DNA from: Agaricus subrufescens
Taxonomy: Eukaryota; Basidiomycota; Agaricomycetes; Agaricales; Agaricaceae
Length of the DNA: 64,000 nucleotides
Reading direction: 5' to 3'
NCBI GenBank assembly: GCA_029945375.1
Contig: CM057058.1
Span: 2,790,001-2,854,000 of the forward strand
Below, one piece after another: positions 10,463 through 22,488 of this stretch (within the stretch, counting starts at the first letter, position 1; each line of letters starts with the position of its first letter). A program made the translations under genes and the position numbers. The notes beneath the pieces were generated by a model, which was not told the origin of the DNA, made no database searches, and saw nothing but the letters and a program-made list of their open reading frames with translations.

Positions 10463-12206
10463 ATGCCCCGCGCCCAGTCCCAGGCACAGAAGCCCAGACA
10501 CGACCCTCTCCACGTCCAGCTCGACGACGACCAGACACAAGCAAAGTATGGTCGCCTCTCGCAGCCGGGAAAACGTAAAAAGTCCCGGAAATCCGACGAC
10601 GATGATGAAATCCCTGATGTACTGTTCTAATCTACTTGAGTCCGACCCTTCCTTGATCATCTCTGGAGCAGGCTAGCCTAGACCAAAAAACGTCTCGCAG
10701 GATCTTTGAGCTTGCCAAGGATCAACAGGACGAGTTAGAAGTACCTGACGATGAAGAAGACGTCTCAGAGAATGAAGTCGGCAGTCTCTCATTCACTCAA
10801 TTAAGGTCCCCTCCCAACGAGGAAGAGGAAGAAGAAGCAGAAGAGGGATCGGATTATGAAAATACCCCCGAATTCGAAGAAGAACTTGTGAGAGCATCGT
10901 CGTATCCCTGCCTCCGTCTTACATGCTAAGAGCAAGCCCAGGAAATAGATGAAGAAGACATTCAAACATTGAGTGCCTTGTTACCAACAAATTCTACAGA
11001 ACGACGAACCTTGGCGGACGTCATCTTCGCTAAATTAGATAACGTTGAAAACAAATCGGCAGCCACAATTCAAAAAGTGCAACAAGGTTGGCCCTAGCGT
11101 ATTTTTCTTTTTGCCGGTAACCAGTCTCTCAAATCTACTCTATATTTAGACCGAGAAAGACCTGATCCTGCCCTTGGTCTCAATCCTACGGTCGTCGAAG
11201 CTTATACAAAGTATGTTTCCGTACATCGATGCTGATTATCCCTCATCCTCATGCCCTATCCAGGCTTGGACTCTTTCTACATAAATACAAGTCAGGCCCG
11301 CTACCCAAACTCTTCAAAGTCATTCCTTCTCTTCCGGCATGGGCTCGGATGTTGGCGCTCACCAGCCCGGAGAACTGGTCCCCCCATGCCTGCCGGGCGG
11401 CCACGCGAATTTGTATTTCCAGTATGAAGCCTCCACAAGCACAGTTATTCCTTAGCGTGGTCCTATTGGATGCTATTCGAGAGGATATTAATGAAAATAA
11501 GAAGCTTAATGTCCAATATTACGAGGCTCTGAAACGAGCATTGTACAAGCCTGGTGCCGTTTTCAAAGGGGTCATTTTTCCTATGCTCGAAGTGCGCCCA
11601 ATCGATCTCCTAGAAGCTCGTTGCTGAACCAATTTTGGATAGCAAGGGTGCACTCTGAAGGAAGCTGCTATCGTCGCTTCGATTCTTGCCCGTACAAAAG
11701 TGCCCGTCCTACATGCTTCGGCAGCCTTGCTCCGAATTGCAGAGATGGACTATTCAGGTATGACATCTAATAGCATAATCCATCCTCATTTATGCGAGAT
11801 TTCATTAGGTCCGAATTCCTTGTTCATCCGCGTTCTGATTGATAAGAAATATGAGCTGCCATACAAGGTGGTAGATGCTTTGGTCTTCCATTTTATTCGG
11901 CTATCCAACACATACAAAGCCAAAACAAGGGGCGATTCCGATAAACTTCCCGTTCTTTGGCATCAAAGTCTGCTAGCCTTTTGCCAACGGTAAGTATATA
12001 TGCTGGTTTCCGTAAGAATTTCCTCATCTGTTTTTTTTTGCAGCTACGCGTCAGATCTGACCCCAGAACAAAAGGGTGCGTTATTGGACGTTGTGAAAGC
12101 AACGCCGCATCATCAAATCGGCCCCGAAATCCGGAGAGAGCTTGTCAATTCCGTCGAGAGAGGTGCGCCAAGGACGGAGATAGATGGCGACGTTGTCATG
12201 TCGTAA
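10463..12206 (+). CDS. ENP1: Bystin, 40S ribosomal subunit biogenesis factor
   Basis: Bystin/Enp1 is needed for 18S rRNA processing and export of pre-40S particles; it acts in the nucleolus and nucleus. ATG at 10463 begins [19 protein letters not shown]. The N-terminal third is Lys-rich then very acidic ([14 protein letters not shown]). The conserved bystin core starts near [15 protein letters not shown] and continues with [50 protein letters not shown] and [20 protein letters not shown]. The C-terminus contains SLLAFCQRY and ends near 12206. Around eight introns keep phase. The length and order of motifs match a complete family member. Confidence 0.95.
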
Positions 12207-13215
12207 AGCGGGTGCCCGACTTCACCTCATACAGTCCCACTATGTGTGAAAACAATTTCCCATTAGCAGTAATGTCTTGCGCTTCGAACATTATTTTCTA
12301 CTCAGTATGACACAGATAGCTTTTTTGGGGAGATGAAAAATGACGTCAAGTCTTTGAGTCGAATTCTTCCATTCCATGGTGCCGTGTGGGATTTATAGCG
12401 GTTTAGGAAAACAATTGCTCATCAAAAGGCAGTAATTCTCTCTCATTGGAAACATGATTCATTGCCTATTTTTTTTTTGCTCTATGTAAAGGCGCAGTTG
12501 CACCGGGGATCATGTTCCAACTGCTGGAGAACGAGTTGATGGCAAGGCTCACTCCTGGTGATAGATGTGAATTAGCGACCTAAGTTGTAGACCTCAGTGA
12601 CTCAACTGGGCCGCAATTTCCGTTTATCTCCTCCTTTCCGCTTTCGATCGTTCTCCTTTCTTTCTCATCATACTTATATTCACCGTCGGGCAACGGCGGG
12701 TATTATTTTTTTTCTTTACGTTGATTCTGGTTCAACTGACGATCGGCGTTACCTGACTGCAATGAAAGCGGCGTGTGCACTGTTCGGCAAACATGCGAAT
12801 GCGTTACAGATACTGATGCGATTGCCACTGCGCCATGACTAGCAAAGAGTTCGATTGAAGCTTTGACAGTCTACTTTTAATTTAACTATATACAGTGAAA
12901 TACCATTGAACGTGCCATCGGCCGTCCGCACGAAAACCTGTGGAGCTCGGGACATCATAATCTTGATCTTATTGCCACTGAGATTGAACTTGTCCCAATG
13001 TGAGTGCCCTTACAGCGACAGCTGTAGGGAAGCCAAATATAGATATCTGAGCCACCGGGGGAAAGGTTACGAGCGCAACCGAAAAAGAAAAGTGATTGCT
13101 AAAATTAGTCGATCAATAACTATACAGTTTGAAAGCCACCACGGAGGATGCCGAGTATCGTGAGGTACCAGTCTATCACGTCGCCGACGCTCGCTCCAGC
13201 CTTCAAGATTTCAAG
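12207..13215. other. Intergenic stretch before RPL3, no gene recognised
   Basis: About 1 kb separates ENP1 and RPL3, long for this window. It holds a TGACGTCA palindrome at 12341, several T-rich tracts and short open frames (12597-12842 and 12906-13163) that resemble nothing I know and have no convincing start. It most likely contains the ENP1 terminator and the RPL3 promoter with 5' UTR; a non-coding RNA cannot be excluded. Confidence 0.5.
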
Positions 13216-14708
<1,493 letters not shown>

Positions 14709-14942
14709 TTTTCTGTGTTGTTACTGTTATGCATTTTTCTCCATTTGTTATGAGTAGGACACATGAATATATCAGTCCATGCACGAGTATTTGCAGCGTG
14801 GGAGTATGCGATCAAAAAAGTGAACTCGGAACAGAGCTCAACGCGTTTGTTGGCGTCCACGGCGAGCGCACAGCTGGTGAGTGCTGTACGGCCGCCCCTC
14901 TCTTGTTCTCAACAATCCTCAGGATGATTCCGCGTCCTATTG

Positions 14943-16958
14943 ATGTTCAGGGCGTCCTCGCTGGGCCTCCATCTTGTGCCAACAACAGCCGCCATTTTCT
15001 CGCCATGTTCCCGGGCTCCTGGAATGATTATCAGCCACAGGTTGCAACGGCTTACTCGCAGGTGCTCATCTATCCAACGCCTTCAACCTCGTCAAACCAG
15101 TCGCGACCTAGTATCACCTACCGAGAGCCTCTCGTTTGCCCCTCCAACCTCCCCGGCAGAAAATCAACTACCCTCGAATCAGCAACCGGAGAAGGACTTG
15201 GTAGAGGGAAATGTGGAACTGCAAGAAGGCAGGCCTGTAGAGGATGCAGGAGTCGTCGTTCAAAGCGCTGTCGAGAACGACGTCGATTCCACTGTCGACC
15301 CAGCTGGCACGAGACCTCTAGAAGACCCTCCACAAGCAGAAGGAGCATCTTCCGAAAACCTTCCACAAGCAGAAGGGACATCTTCCGAAGACCATTATAT
15401 TCAGGAGGAGTTTTTTCCTTCTGGTCGTCCTTGGACTCGACAAACAGTCAAACCCCTCCGCGGTTACGGAAAGCCACGACCGGTTGTGATACCCGTCCCA
15501 CAAGACGAACTCGAAAACGTCGAAAAGGTATCCCGAGATATGTTACACGTTCTCGCGACTACCTGCTCTGTCGAGCGTGGCTGGAACGCTTATTGTGTTC
15601 TATCAGATTTCCAACGACAACGCGATATCGCGGCGGTCAATGGCAATACAACTGCTCTTATACCCTTTGCTTGCCTCCATCGTCTTGCTCGACTCATCTC
15701 CCAAAATATTCCGAAAACTCGTACCCAGTTTCTTCGTCTCCTCTCCGTCCTGACGACGATACAGAACCACGGAGGGACGATTCACCCACACGAGTGGAAC
15801 GCACTTATCGATCACGCCGGGAAAGGCTGGCGGAAGGTTCTCCCGGAGGACTTCAATAATTCTCTCAGCATCTATTATGATATGGTTTATAACCGCTCAC
15901 CTGGCTCCCGTTTTTCGGATGCTGATTATGATGACATCCTTTCTCCTCGTCCAGAAGATGACCCTTTCCATATTCACTTGCCGTCTGCACCGATGGTCGA
16001 ACCTGATATCTATACATATACGACCCTCATCGACATTGCTGCCCGAACCAATCACCCCCAAACGCTGCACCGCGCTACCATGCTACTTAAGCAGACCACA
16101 CTGCCCCCCAACAGAATCACACACCTTTCCCTATTGAAGTATTTTACCTCCAAGAAACAGCTTGCAGGGGTTCGCTCCACCATCATCAAGATGCAAGAAC
16201 AGGACCTAGAGCTCGGGGTTGATGGACTCAATGCATGTATGTGGGCATATAGCCACAACAGACGAATTGATACAGTTATGGCGATATATCGCCTACTTCG
16301 CCACAACATTGTCGCAGAGACATACGGTGGAGAGGATGGCATTGACTCTGTTAGAGAGAAACTTCAACTTGAGGAGGGCATCACTATCGAATCGCATTGG
16401 AGGCCGAATGAAGTGACCTTTACGCTCATGGTCCAGACCATGGCATATTATGGAAACCTTCATGCCGCATTAAGTGTTTTCATTGACATGATATCCACTC
16501 CGAATCTCGAACGAGGAGCACCACTTGCTCTAAGTGAGAGTGGTGAACTCAGGCCGCGTTTATATTCCCCCACCGTTCATGTCTATCGTGCTTTAATGTT
16601 GGGCTTCCGTCGGCATGGTGCCGGTCTCCGCACGAAACCTCGCGATCCTAAACCAGGTGGTTTAGAGTGGACCCTCGAAAATCTACAAAAAGTCTTTGAT
16701 AGATTTGTAGAGCTACCTCGTGGTACAAAGATTTCCGAGTCGACTGTCTTCTGGGTACTTGATTCATTTAGCAGACTAAGTCACCATGACGTCGACCTCT
16801 TGCGGACTGTTTGGGAGCGCATGGAAGACCGTTTCGGGATGCTTCGAAGAGGGCACAGTCATCGATTGACGAGGTGGAAATACAGATTGTTCCCAGAAGC
16901 AAAGGACTCTGACGAATCTGAATCAGGGCGAGGCGGTTTTCCTGGTGATTCTGAGTAG
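14943..16958 (+). CDS. Mitochondrial pentatricopeptide-repeat-like protein
   Basis: Single-exon protein of about 671 residues. The ATG at 14943 opens a Ser/Arg-rich, acid-poor leader ([20 protein letters not shown]...RLTRRCSS), typical of a mitochondrial presequence. Residues about 60-150 are low-complexity and contain an 11-residue tandem repeat. From about residue 180 the protein is helical, with PPR-type segments such as [38 protein letters not shown] and [23 protein letters not shown] proteins bind mitochondrial transcripts and act in their processing or translation; the target here is unknown. It lies on the same strand about 230 bases after RPL3. Confidence 0.82.
   Translation: MFRASSLGLHLVPTTAAIFSPCSRAPGMIISHRLQRLTRRCSSIQRLQPRQTSRDLVSPTESLSFAPPTSPAENQLPSNQQPEKDLVEGNVELQEGRPVEDAGVVVQSAVENDVDSTVDPAGTRPLEDPPQAEGASSENLPQAEGTSSEDHYIQEEFFPSGRPWTRQTVKPLRGYGKPRPVVIPVPQDELENVEKVSRDMLHVLATTCSVERGWNAYCVLSDFQRQRDIAAVNGNTTALIPFACLHRLARLISQNIPKTRTQFLRLLSVLTTIQNHGGTIHPHEWNALIDHAGKGWRKVLPEDFNNSLSIYYDMVYNRSPGSRFSDADYDDILSPRPEDDPFHIHLPSAPMVEPDIYTYTTLIDIAARTNHPQTLHRATMLLKQTTLPPNRITHLSLLKYFTSKKQLAGVRSTIIKMQEQDLELGVDGLNACMWAYSHNRRIDTVMAIYRLLRHNIVAETYGGEDGIDSVREKLQLEEGITIESHWRPNEVTFTLMVQTMAYYGNLHAALSVFIDMISTPNLERGAPLALSESGELRPRLYSPTVHVYRALMLGFRRHGAGLRTKPRDPKPGGLEWTLENLQKVFDRFVELPRGTKISESTVFWVLDSFSRLSHHDVDLLRTVWERMEDRFGMLRRGHSHRLTRWKYRLFPEAKDSDESESGRGGFPGDSE
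15330..15395 (+). repeat. Tandem 33-nt repeat inside the PPR-like gene
   Basis: Two adjacent 33-base units (15330-15362 and 15363-15395) differ at only a few bases and encode [11 protein letters not shown] and [11 protein letters not shown]. The repeat lies in the disordered linker after the presequence and keeps the reading frame, so length variation here would be tolerated. Confidence 0.8.
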
Positions 16959-17051
16959 TGATTTGATTCATCTACATTCCATCCGATATCTCCCCCACTT
17001 GCGTAACGTACAATAGACTAGATCAGCTACCATCGATATAGCTCCTCCTAT

Positions 17052-18014
17052 TTATGCTTCTGCCGCTTTCTGCTCCCTCCATTGGCGGTACTCATCCCAT
17101 CCAACGCAACACTTCTTACTCTGGTATCTCCGAAGTTTGATGCTCCTGCGAAGATCTTCTGTAATAACGCCGTTCCAACCTGCTTTCTGAATGGCACTGT
17201 CTATGGCATCAAGTTTATCCCAGCCTTGCTCAGGCATAACCTCGGGGAGATAAGTTGCAGAGAATGACCTGTACGAGGAGAGTCGAGGCAGGTGCGGGTT
17301 GGAAGAATAGGGTGTGGGAGCGCTCGAGGAAGACTGGGTGATCAGGGAAGGATGGGGGAAAGTGATGTGGATTCCATGCACCCCAACTGTCCAATCAAGA
17401 TAGGACTGCGCATCTTCAAAATCGGTAAGCAGGGACACTCTGGATTGGGCGGAAACAGCATGCGTGGTGACAGGGCGGAGAGCATGGTAAAAACAAAAAC
17501 AAGAACCAATGTCAATATCTTAATAGCGAAAAAACTGTTTCTTTAAAGAGTGATTGGGGGAAATGGCGCACAAGTGGCATAGAGAATATAGAATGAAACT
17601 GAATCGTAGGACGTACACGCATTCGAGATTCTCAAGTTCACTCTTGTCTATCTTTCTGAAGCGAGAGTCACGGAAGGCGCTGATGAGCGCATACTCGGCG
17701 AGACCTTCTATAATGGGCATTGGCTCGAAGTTACCAATGCAGCCCCGCAGGTGAGATGGGCGCCCCGGCCGGGATGAGCGAGTATTCCAGGTCACGAACA
17801 GCGGGCTGTGGCGTCATGCCTTATTGTACGACCCGGAGAATATAGGAAAAACCTACTATTTCTCGTCTGGAAATGCAGGGTGGATAGGATTTGCATGCGT
17901 AAGGGCACAGTAGAGAGCATCAAAGGCATGGTAGCAGTGCTCCGGGATACAGACGTCCTGTGCTGACTCTGGTCCTAGCTTCTCCGCCGCAGGATTGGGA
18001 GGGACGAGCGCCAT
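17052..18014 (-). CDS. AMMECR1: AMMECR1-domain protein
   Basis: Member of the AMMECR1 family, conserved from archaea to humans but of uncertain biochemical role. The start chosen is ATG at 18014 (MALVPPNPAAEKL). The first exon contains CYHAFDALYCALTH and ends PDEKY; the second has the family signature LRGCIGNFEP; the third begins VSLLTDFEDAQSYLDWTVGVHGI and includes TYLPEVMPEQGWDKLDAIDS and IQKAGWNG, also typical. A Ser/Pro-rich loop (SSSSAPTPYSSNP) is inserted before LSSYRSFSATYLPEV. The C-terminus is basic (KLRRYQSKKCCVGWDEYRQW). Length and motif order fit a complete protein. Confidence 0.92.
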
Positions 18015-18608
18015 GGTCGGGGAGGGCGTGACTGCGGCCGCAAGGGATGAAAAGAGGGATCGGAGGTGGGAGAAGAGAGGCAGCCTGGAAAAGGGTGGGG
18101 GTAGCAAGAGTCAGAAGCCAATAAATATGTATATATATATGAACTAGTGTTTCAGGTGCTATACATGTACTGGCGTCACAACGTACAAGGGACTCGAGAG
18201 GGTAATATTGGGCTGTCAAATCGGTGACACATTGCATAGCTCCGGGGTGAGGGTCCACGGGACAATCATAAGTAGGACATATGTACTTAACGCAGGTAGT
18301 GCAGATACTAAGGTAAATAAAGCGAACCTAGGGCAACAAGGAGAAGGCGAAGTGGAAAATCATCTCGGTATTCCAAAGTCCGAGGCTTGGCATGTAACAG
18401 AACATAAAATCATGTGAGGGGGGACATGCAATAGAAAAATAGAGATAGCGATAAACTCGGGTCGTCACAAATCGAAGGAAAGTGGTGATTGATCCTGAGA
18501 CGGAGTAGATTTGCAGATAAAAGCGATGGGCAGAGTTATCACGGGAGACGGCAAAAAAGTATCGGGTGAATGGCAGTTGTACGTGCTAAAGAGCACGTAG
18601 GACGACTG
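18015..18608. other. Intergenic stretch, nothing recognised
   Basis: About 590 bases between the start of AMMECR1 and the 3' end of the Rab-like gene. It holds a short alternating TA tract near 18125-18137 and no supported gene. It probably contains the AMMECR1 promoter and the Rab 3' UTR. Confidence 0.5.
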
Positions 18609-19914
18609 CTAGCAGCAAGTCCATCCACCAGAGCGTTGCTGGGCTTTCTGCCGAGCTTCTTCCTCATCCGCCTGGGCCGACCAGGCGGGAGTGCAGACGT
18701 TTGATAAGAGTACACTATCGCGTTTTCTCGCTTCGTTTTCTTGCTCGATCGCATCCTTTCTGAGAATGATGGCGGATATGAGGTGGTCAAAAAGACTTTG
18801 TATGCCTGGAGACAATCATCAGCTGGGCGTCGATCAGCTGATTCTTGAAGCATACGTACCAGTGTCGTCCTTGGCAGATACCTCGAACAGTTCCATTCCC
18901 TTACTAAGTCCCCATTCTCCTTCCTCGCTCTCCGGGTCTACGGCACACTCGTCTTCTTCTTCAATACTATTACTGCTGTTATCGCCATGGGCATCCCACC
19001 CCCCTCCAAAGCCTAAATGGGATCCAAATCTGGAGGATTGCGGTGTCCGGGAGCCGGAACTTGCATTAGATCGCGTAAGTGAGTTTGCGGTGCGCGGACG
19101 AACTTGCATAGCTGTCTTACTCCGCTGAAGTGCTGAAGTGCGGCTGGAGGGTAAGTCAAGATAAGCGGGTGTTTCGGGGGAGACGGGGGAACTCGAGGGG
19201 GCAGAGTGGGATCGAAGTCCGGGGAAAGAGGTGAGGCGGGGTCGAATGTAAGAGAGTGTCGATGGAGGAGGGGGCGGAGGTGGCGGAGGTGGTGGCTGGG
19301 GTGGAGGGAACCAGTTGTGAAGGGACAAACGAGCGAGGTCGGAGGTGACTTGACGGCGATGGTGGAGGTCAGCCTTGGCACCAACGATGTAGATGATGAG
19401 TTCTGGAGAACAGTTCTTCTTTAGTTCTGTAAGAGAGTAAGTACTGGAGAGGTTGAATATGAGCGGGAAGTAAACCTTGTAGCCAGCCGCGGACGTCTTC
19501 AAATGTGGAGGAATTAGTGATATCATACAGGAGGAGAGCTGCATTTGCGCCTGGAAACCGGGGTGAGCAGCCAGCACGAGGACGAATGGCTAACTGATAC
19601 CTCGATAATACATGGGTGCCTGGAAGATGGCGGTGAGAAGAAGAGGCGGAGCCCGGGGACGAGGAGATGCGCACCATGCTTCGAAAACGCTCCTGGCCAG
19701 CGGTATCCCAGAGCTGGAGACGAACCTTGAGGCCATTGACATGGACCTTCTTGGTGACGAAGAAGGCGCCGCTGGTGGAGGTGGTGTTTTTTGGGTCGAA
19801 TCTGTTCTGGGTGTATCTGTGGAGGAGAGAGGTTTTGCCTACGCCAGAGTTGCCCATGACCACGATTTTGGAGTCGATGCCATGGTCGTAGGCGGGGTGG
19901 GCGTAGGGGTCCAT
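18609..19914 (-). CDS. Rab-type small GTPase with a long insertion
   Basis: Ras-superfamily GTPase, most like Rab proteins of membrane traffic. ATG at 19914 begins MDPYAHPAYDHGIDSK. Visible motifs are the P-loop GNSGVGKTS, the effector region TSTSGAFFVTKKVH, switch II WDTAGQERFRSMAPMYYRG, and the G5 SAK in FEVSAKDD. The G4 motif, normally NKxD, reads AKAD (VGAKADL). Between G4 and G5 lie about 160 residues instead of about 30, including a run of eleven prolines, a Ser-rich stretch and an acidic IEEEDE segment. The protein ends WTCC, a double-cysteine geranylgeranylation site, so it should be membrane-anchored. About four introns were placed. I cannot assign it to a specific Rab subfamily. Confidence 0.88.
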
Positions 19915-20033
19915 GGTGGGGGCGAACAGTTGCTGCCATTATCCGCGCCTGCCTTACAAGGCCATCATCTCACGAGCCGGCTCGCCCGGTTCATTTGCAG
20001 AAACAAACGCCGTGTTCAGTCCTAGCTACATAT

Positions 20034-20744
20034 CTACTCCTGTGGCACTGTCGGGAACTCAAATGTAACCTCCTTCCCTGTCAGGCGCCGGTACACAGAC
20101 GAAAACGAATCAAGCTTGTACTCGAGCGATGTTGCGTCTTTCGAGTCAAGGTACCTGTCACATCCATATCTGTCAGTCTGGCGCTCCTTCCGGCAATGCC
20201 TCAGCCCGGGTACATACACTTTCAGCAACTTGGAACCGTCCACTCCAACACGCGTCCTCTTCCCGACGATTTCGGTGGGGTGGACGAGATCCTCGAGGAT
20301 CTTTTCGTGCACGTTCGTGAGCGTGCGGCTGCGAGGCCTCTTTTGCTTGACTCGCGAATTGCGTGTAGGTTTACGCAACATTCGACGTTGAGCAATAAAA
20401 ACGACATGGCGGTCGGAAAACTTTTTCTCCAGTTCTCGTGTCAGCCTGCCTCGGTTGTCAATTACCCCTGAATGATCACTGTCCAGCAAACTCTCGACAT
20501 ACCTGGCTTGAACCTTGTGGAACGCATTCAGTTGTGGGATCGGGACAAAGACAACGATAGCCTTTTTACCACCACGGACGTCAACTTCACGGGCAGCGGA
20601 AATTTGAAGAGCACGAAGTTCGTTCTTCAATTCAGGAACATTATTTTCGAGATCGATCAGTGCCTGGGCAACAGCGACTTCAATCTCATCTGGGGGGGTG
20701 GTGGGCGCATTGGCCGTGCGGAGGATTTTGTTGTTGACCGACAT
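20034..20744 (-). CDS. RPS7: 40S ribosomal protein eS7 (RPS7)
   Basis: Component of the small ribosomal subunit. ATG at 20744 begins [20 protein letters not shown]. The conserved segments [57 protein letters not shown] and [15 protein letters not shown] follow, and the protein ends [15 protein letters not shown]. An intron at 20155-20217 is inferred because eS7 normally runs straight from the GSKLLKV segment to LDSKD. That intron is 63 nt, has GT/AG ends and contains no stop, so the genomic frame reads through it. No other coding intron is needed. It is tail-to-head with CNS1 on the same strand. Confidence 0.96.
   Translation of the reverse strand: MSVNNKILRTANAPTTPPDEIEVAVAQALIDLENNVPELKNELRALQISAAREVDVRGGKKAIVVFVPIPQLNAFHKVQARYVESLLDSDHSGVIDNRGRLTRELEKKFSDRHVVFIAQRRMLRKPTRNSRVKQKRPRSRTLTNVHEKILEDLVHPTEIVGKRTRVGVDGSKLLKVYVPGLRHCRKERQTDRYGCDRYLDSKDATSLEYKLDSFSSVYRRLTGKEVTFEFPTVPQE
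20155..20217 (-). other. Stop-free 63-nt intron in RPS7
   Basis: On the minus strand this segment starts GTATGT and ends ACAG, and removing it joins KV to YLDSKD as in other eS7 proteins. Its length is a multiple of three and it carries no stop codon, so retention would add 21 residues without breaking the frame. Confidence 0.75.
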
Positions 20745-21039
20745 CTTGATGAAAGCCCTAGCAAAGCATCATGAGCTTCAGATCCACATCCACACTCGAA
20801 TCGCGCCATCCATCCAGACTCTCCCATTATCTGCCCCTCTGGCATGATTGAACCATCCTCACTGGGACGCCTGACATAGATGGACATGAATTAGCACTCA
20901 CCAGGCCTTTTGACGGCGACGACGACGTTGAGGAGAGGTTTCTTGATGTCCAGACAAACGGGCTGGCTTACCACAACAAGGCCAAACTTAGATATGGAGT
21001 CGACTTCCTGATTAGGAAAGACAGGATATATTCGAATCG

Positions 21040-22334
21040 CTATGTTCTATTCGCTTTGAAGTCTTCCACCCAGCCCTTCTCCACAGCTGTTCCCCTTGGT
21101 AGCACCACAAATGTCAGACACCCATCCTTTAGCTCCAATCCATCCTTCAGTTCACCGGTTTTGGCCTTAGCTGCATTGCACACGTCTAGAAGGGTCATGT
21201 TTTTCCCGACTTTAAATAGGCGCCTTCGATGCGTCATTGCGTATATCACGAGCTTTCCGTTAATGTATTCTCCCTCCCGATCCCATTCAGGGGGTGCTGC
21301 CTGTGGCGGGAACATCATTTCCAGATGTGCAGCAAATGGCGTGGTCTCGATAAATTCGGTGATTATATCTGATGTCGCGTATTGTGGATAAAGGAAAAAG
21401 ACCGGTACAATTAACGTCGACTTGCTGGGATCGTCCGGATCCCAGTGAGGTAGATATGGGTTTGACGAGCCATCAGGCTTGGGCATGTCTATAATGTTAC
21501 GAGCCTTTTGCGTCTCATAAATAACTGATTCATCAACCTGAATGAGGAAACAAACCTGATACGCGGCGGCCAAAATCTCTCGGTCCTTCTTTTCCTGCTT
21601 AATTCGTTCTGCTCTGGCACGCTCATGTGCTTCTTTTTCTTGTTTCGCCTGAATTGCCTTGCCGTGGACACTTTTCATCCCAGAGTTATCCGGATCAAAG
21701 GAGAGGCATCGGATACAACAATCTATGGCCTCGTCTACGCGATCCAAGGCCAATAAAGCCAATGCTGAGCGATAAAATGCTTTTGCACATTTGTCGTCTA
21801 TAGATATCGCTTTTGAACAATCCCTGAGAACAGAGCCATAGTTTTCTGTTGGATATATCAGTGACAGAGTAAAAGAAAAGGGGTGTTGCGAAAATGACTA
21901 TACTCACTGAGTTCCAAGTTGCACGCAGCCAAATTGCAAAGTAGGGCAACCAATAACGTTTTATCTTCTGGTTTTGCATCTATTCCTTGCTTGTAAAACC
22001 CCATAGCTTCTCGAAATCTCTTTCCTTTGAAGTAATCATTTGCTTGTTCTTTGAAATTTTGTGCGATTTCTAAATTTGAGGGGCCAACCCACGAAGATGC
22101 AGAAAGTCGAGTTAACGTAAAACAGAAGCATGAGATATTGATGGTCCGTCGAGTTCACCCACCATCCGGTGTTCCCTCGTAGACGAGACTCTGCAAAGCC
22201 GATAACGCTACATTATCGCTGTCATCTTCCGGAAGGCTCTTCATAAACAGGGGTGTATCGTGAAATCTGGCCAAACTTTCTTCCACATCGACCATCGGTG
22301 CCGGCAGCGGGCCCATACTGCTGCTTTGTGACAT
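21040..22334 (-). CDS. CNS1: TPR co-chaperone of Hsp90/Hsp70 (Cns1/TTC4)
   Basis: Tetratricopeptide-repeat co-chaperone that binds the C-terminal EEVD tails of Hsp90 and Hsp70; Cns1 is essential in yeast. ATG at 22334 begins MSQSSSMGPLPAPMVDVEES. Three TPR units follow: EQANDYFKGKRFREAMGFY, LVALLCNLAACNLELKNY and KCAKAFYRSALALLALDRVD. Then comes a charged linker (KQEKEAHERARAERIKQEKK) and the C-terminal wheel-like domain specific to the family (IVPVFFLYPQYATSDIITEF, EWDREGEYINGKLVIYAMT). Introns interrupt it at about 22080-22150, 21850-21910 and 21490-21560. It diverges from the L2HGDH gene across about 155 bases. Confidence 0.92.
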
Positions 22335-22488
22335 GAGTGTTGTTGTTAACGATTGACGTGTGATGAGATCAAATAAGGAACATCCCCCTGACTCGATCAG
22401 TGTTTAGAACGACATACATACTTCATCAACAACATACTTACTTGGTACTCTCGGATGAGGAACCTCAGGGGCCTCACGCGAGCCTTGA

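Noticed and set aside
12597..13163. Two short + strand open frames between ENP1 and RPL3
   Set aside because: No recognisable motif, poor starts and no splice context; kept as intergenic.
18120..18140. Alternating TA tract
   Set aside because: Too short to be a notable microsatellite or origin; reported only as a detail of the gap.
19523..19939. Alternative minus strand frame with Arg/Pro/His/Gln-rich product
   Set aside because: It overlaps the Rab P-loop and switch exons in a different frame and resembles nothing; the Rab frame is clearly the coding one.
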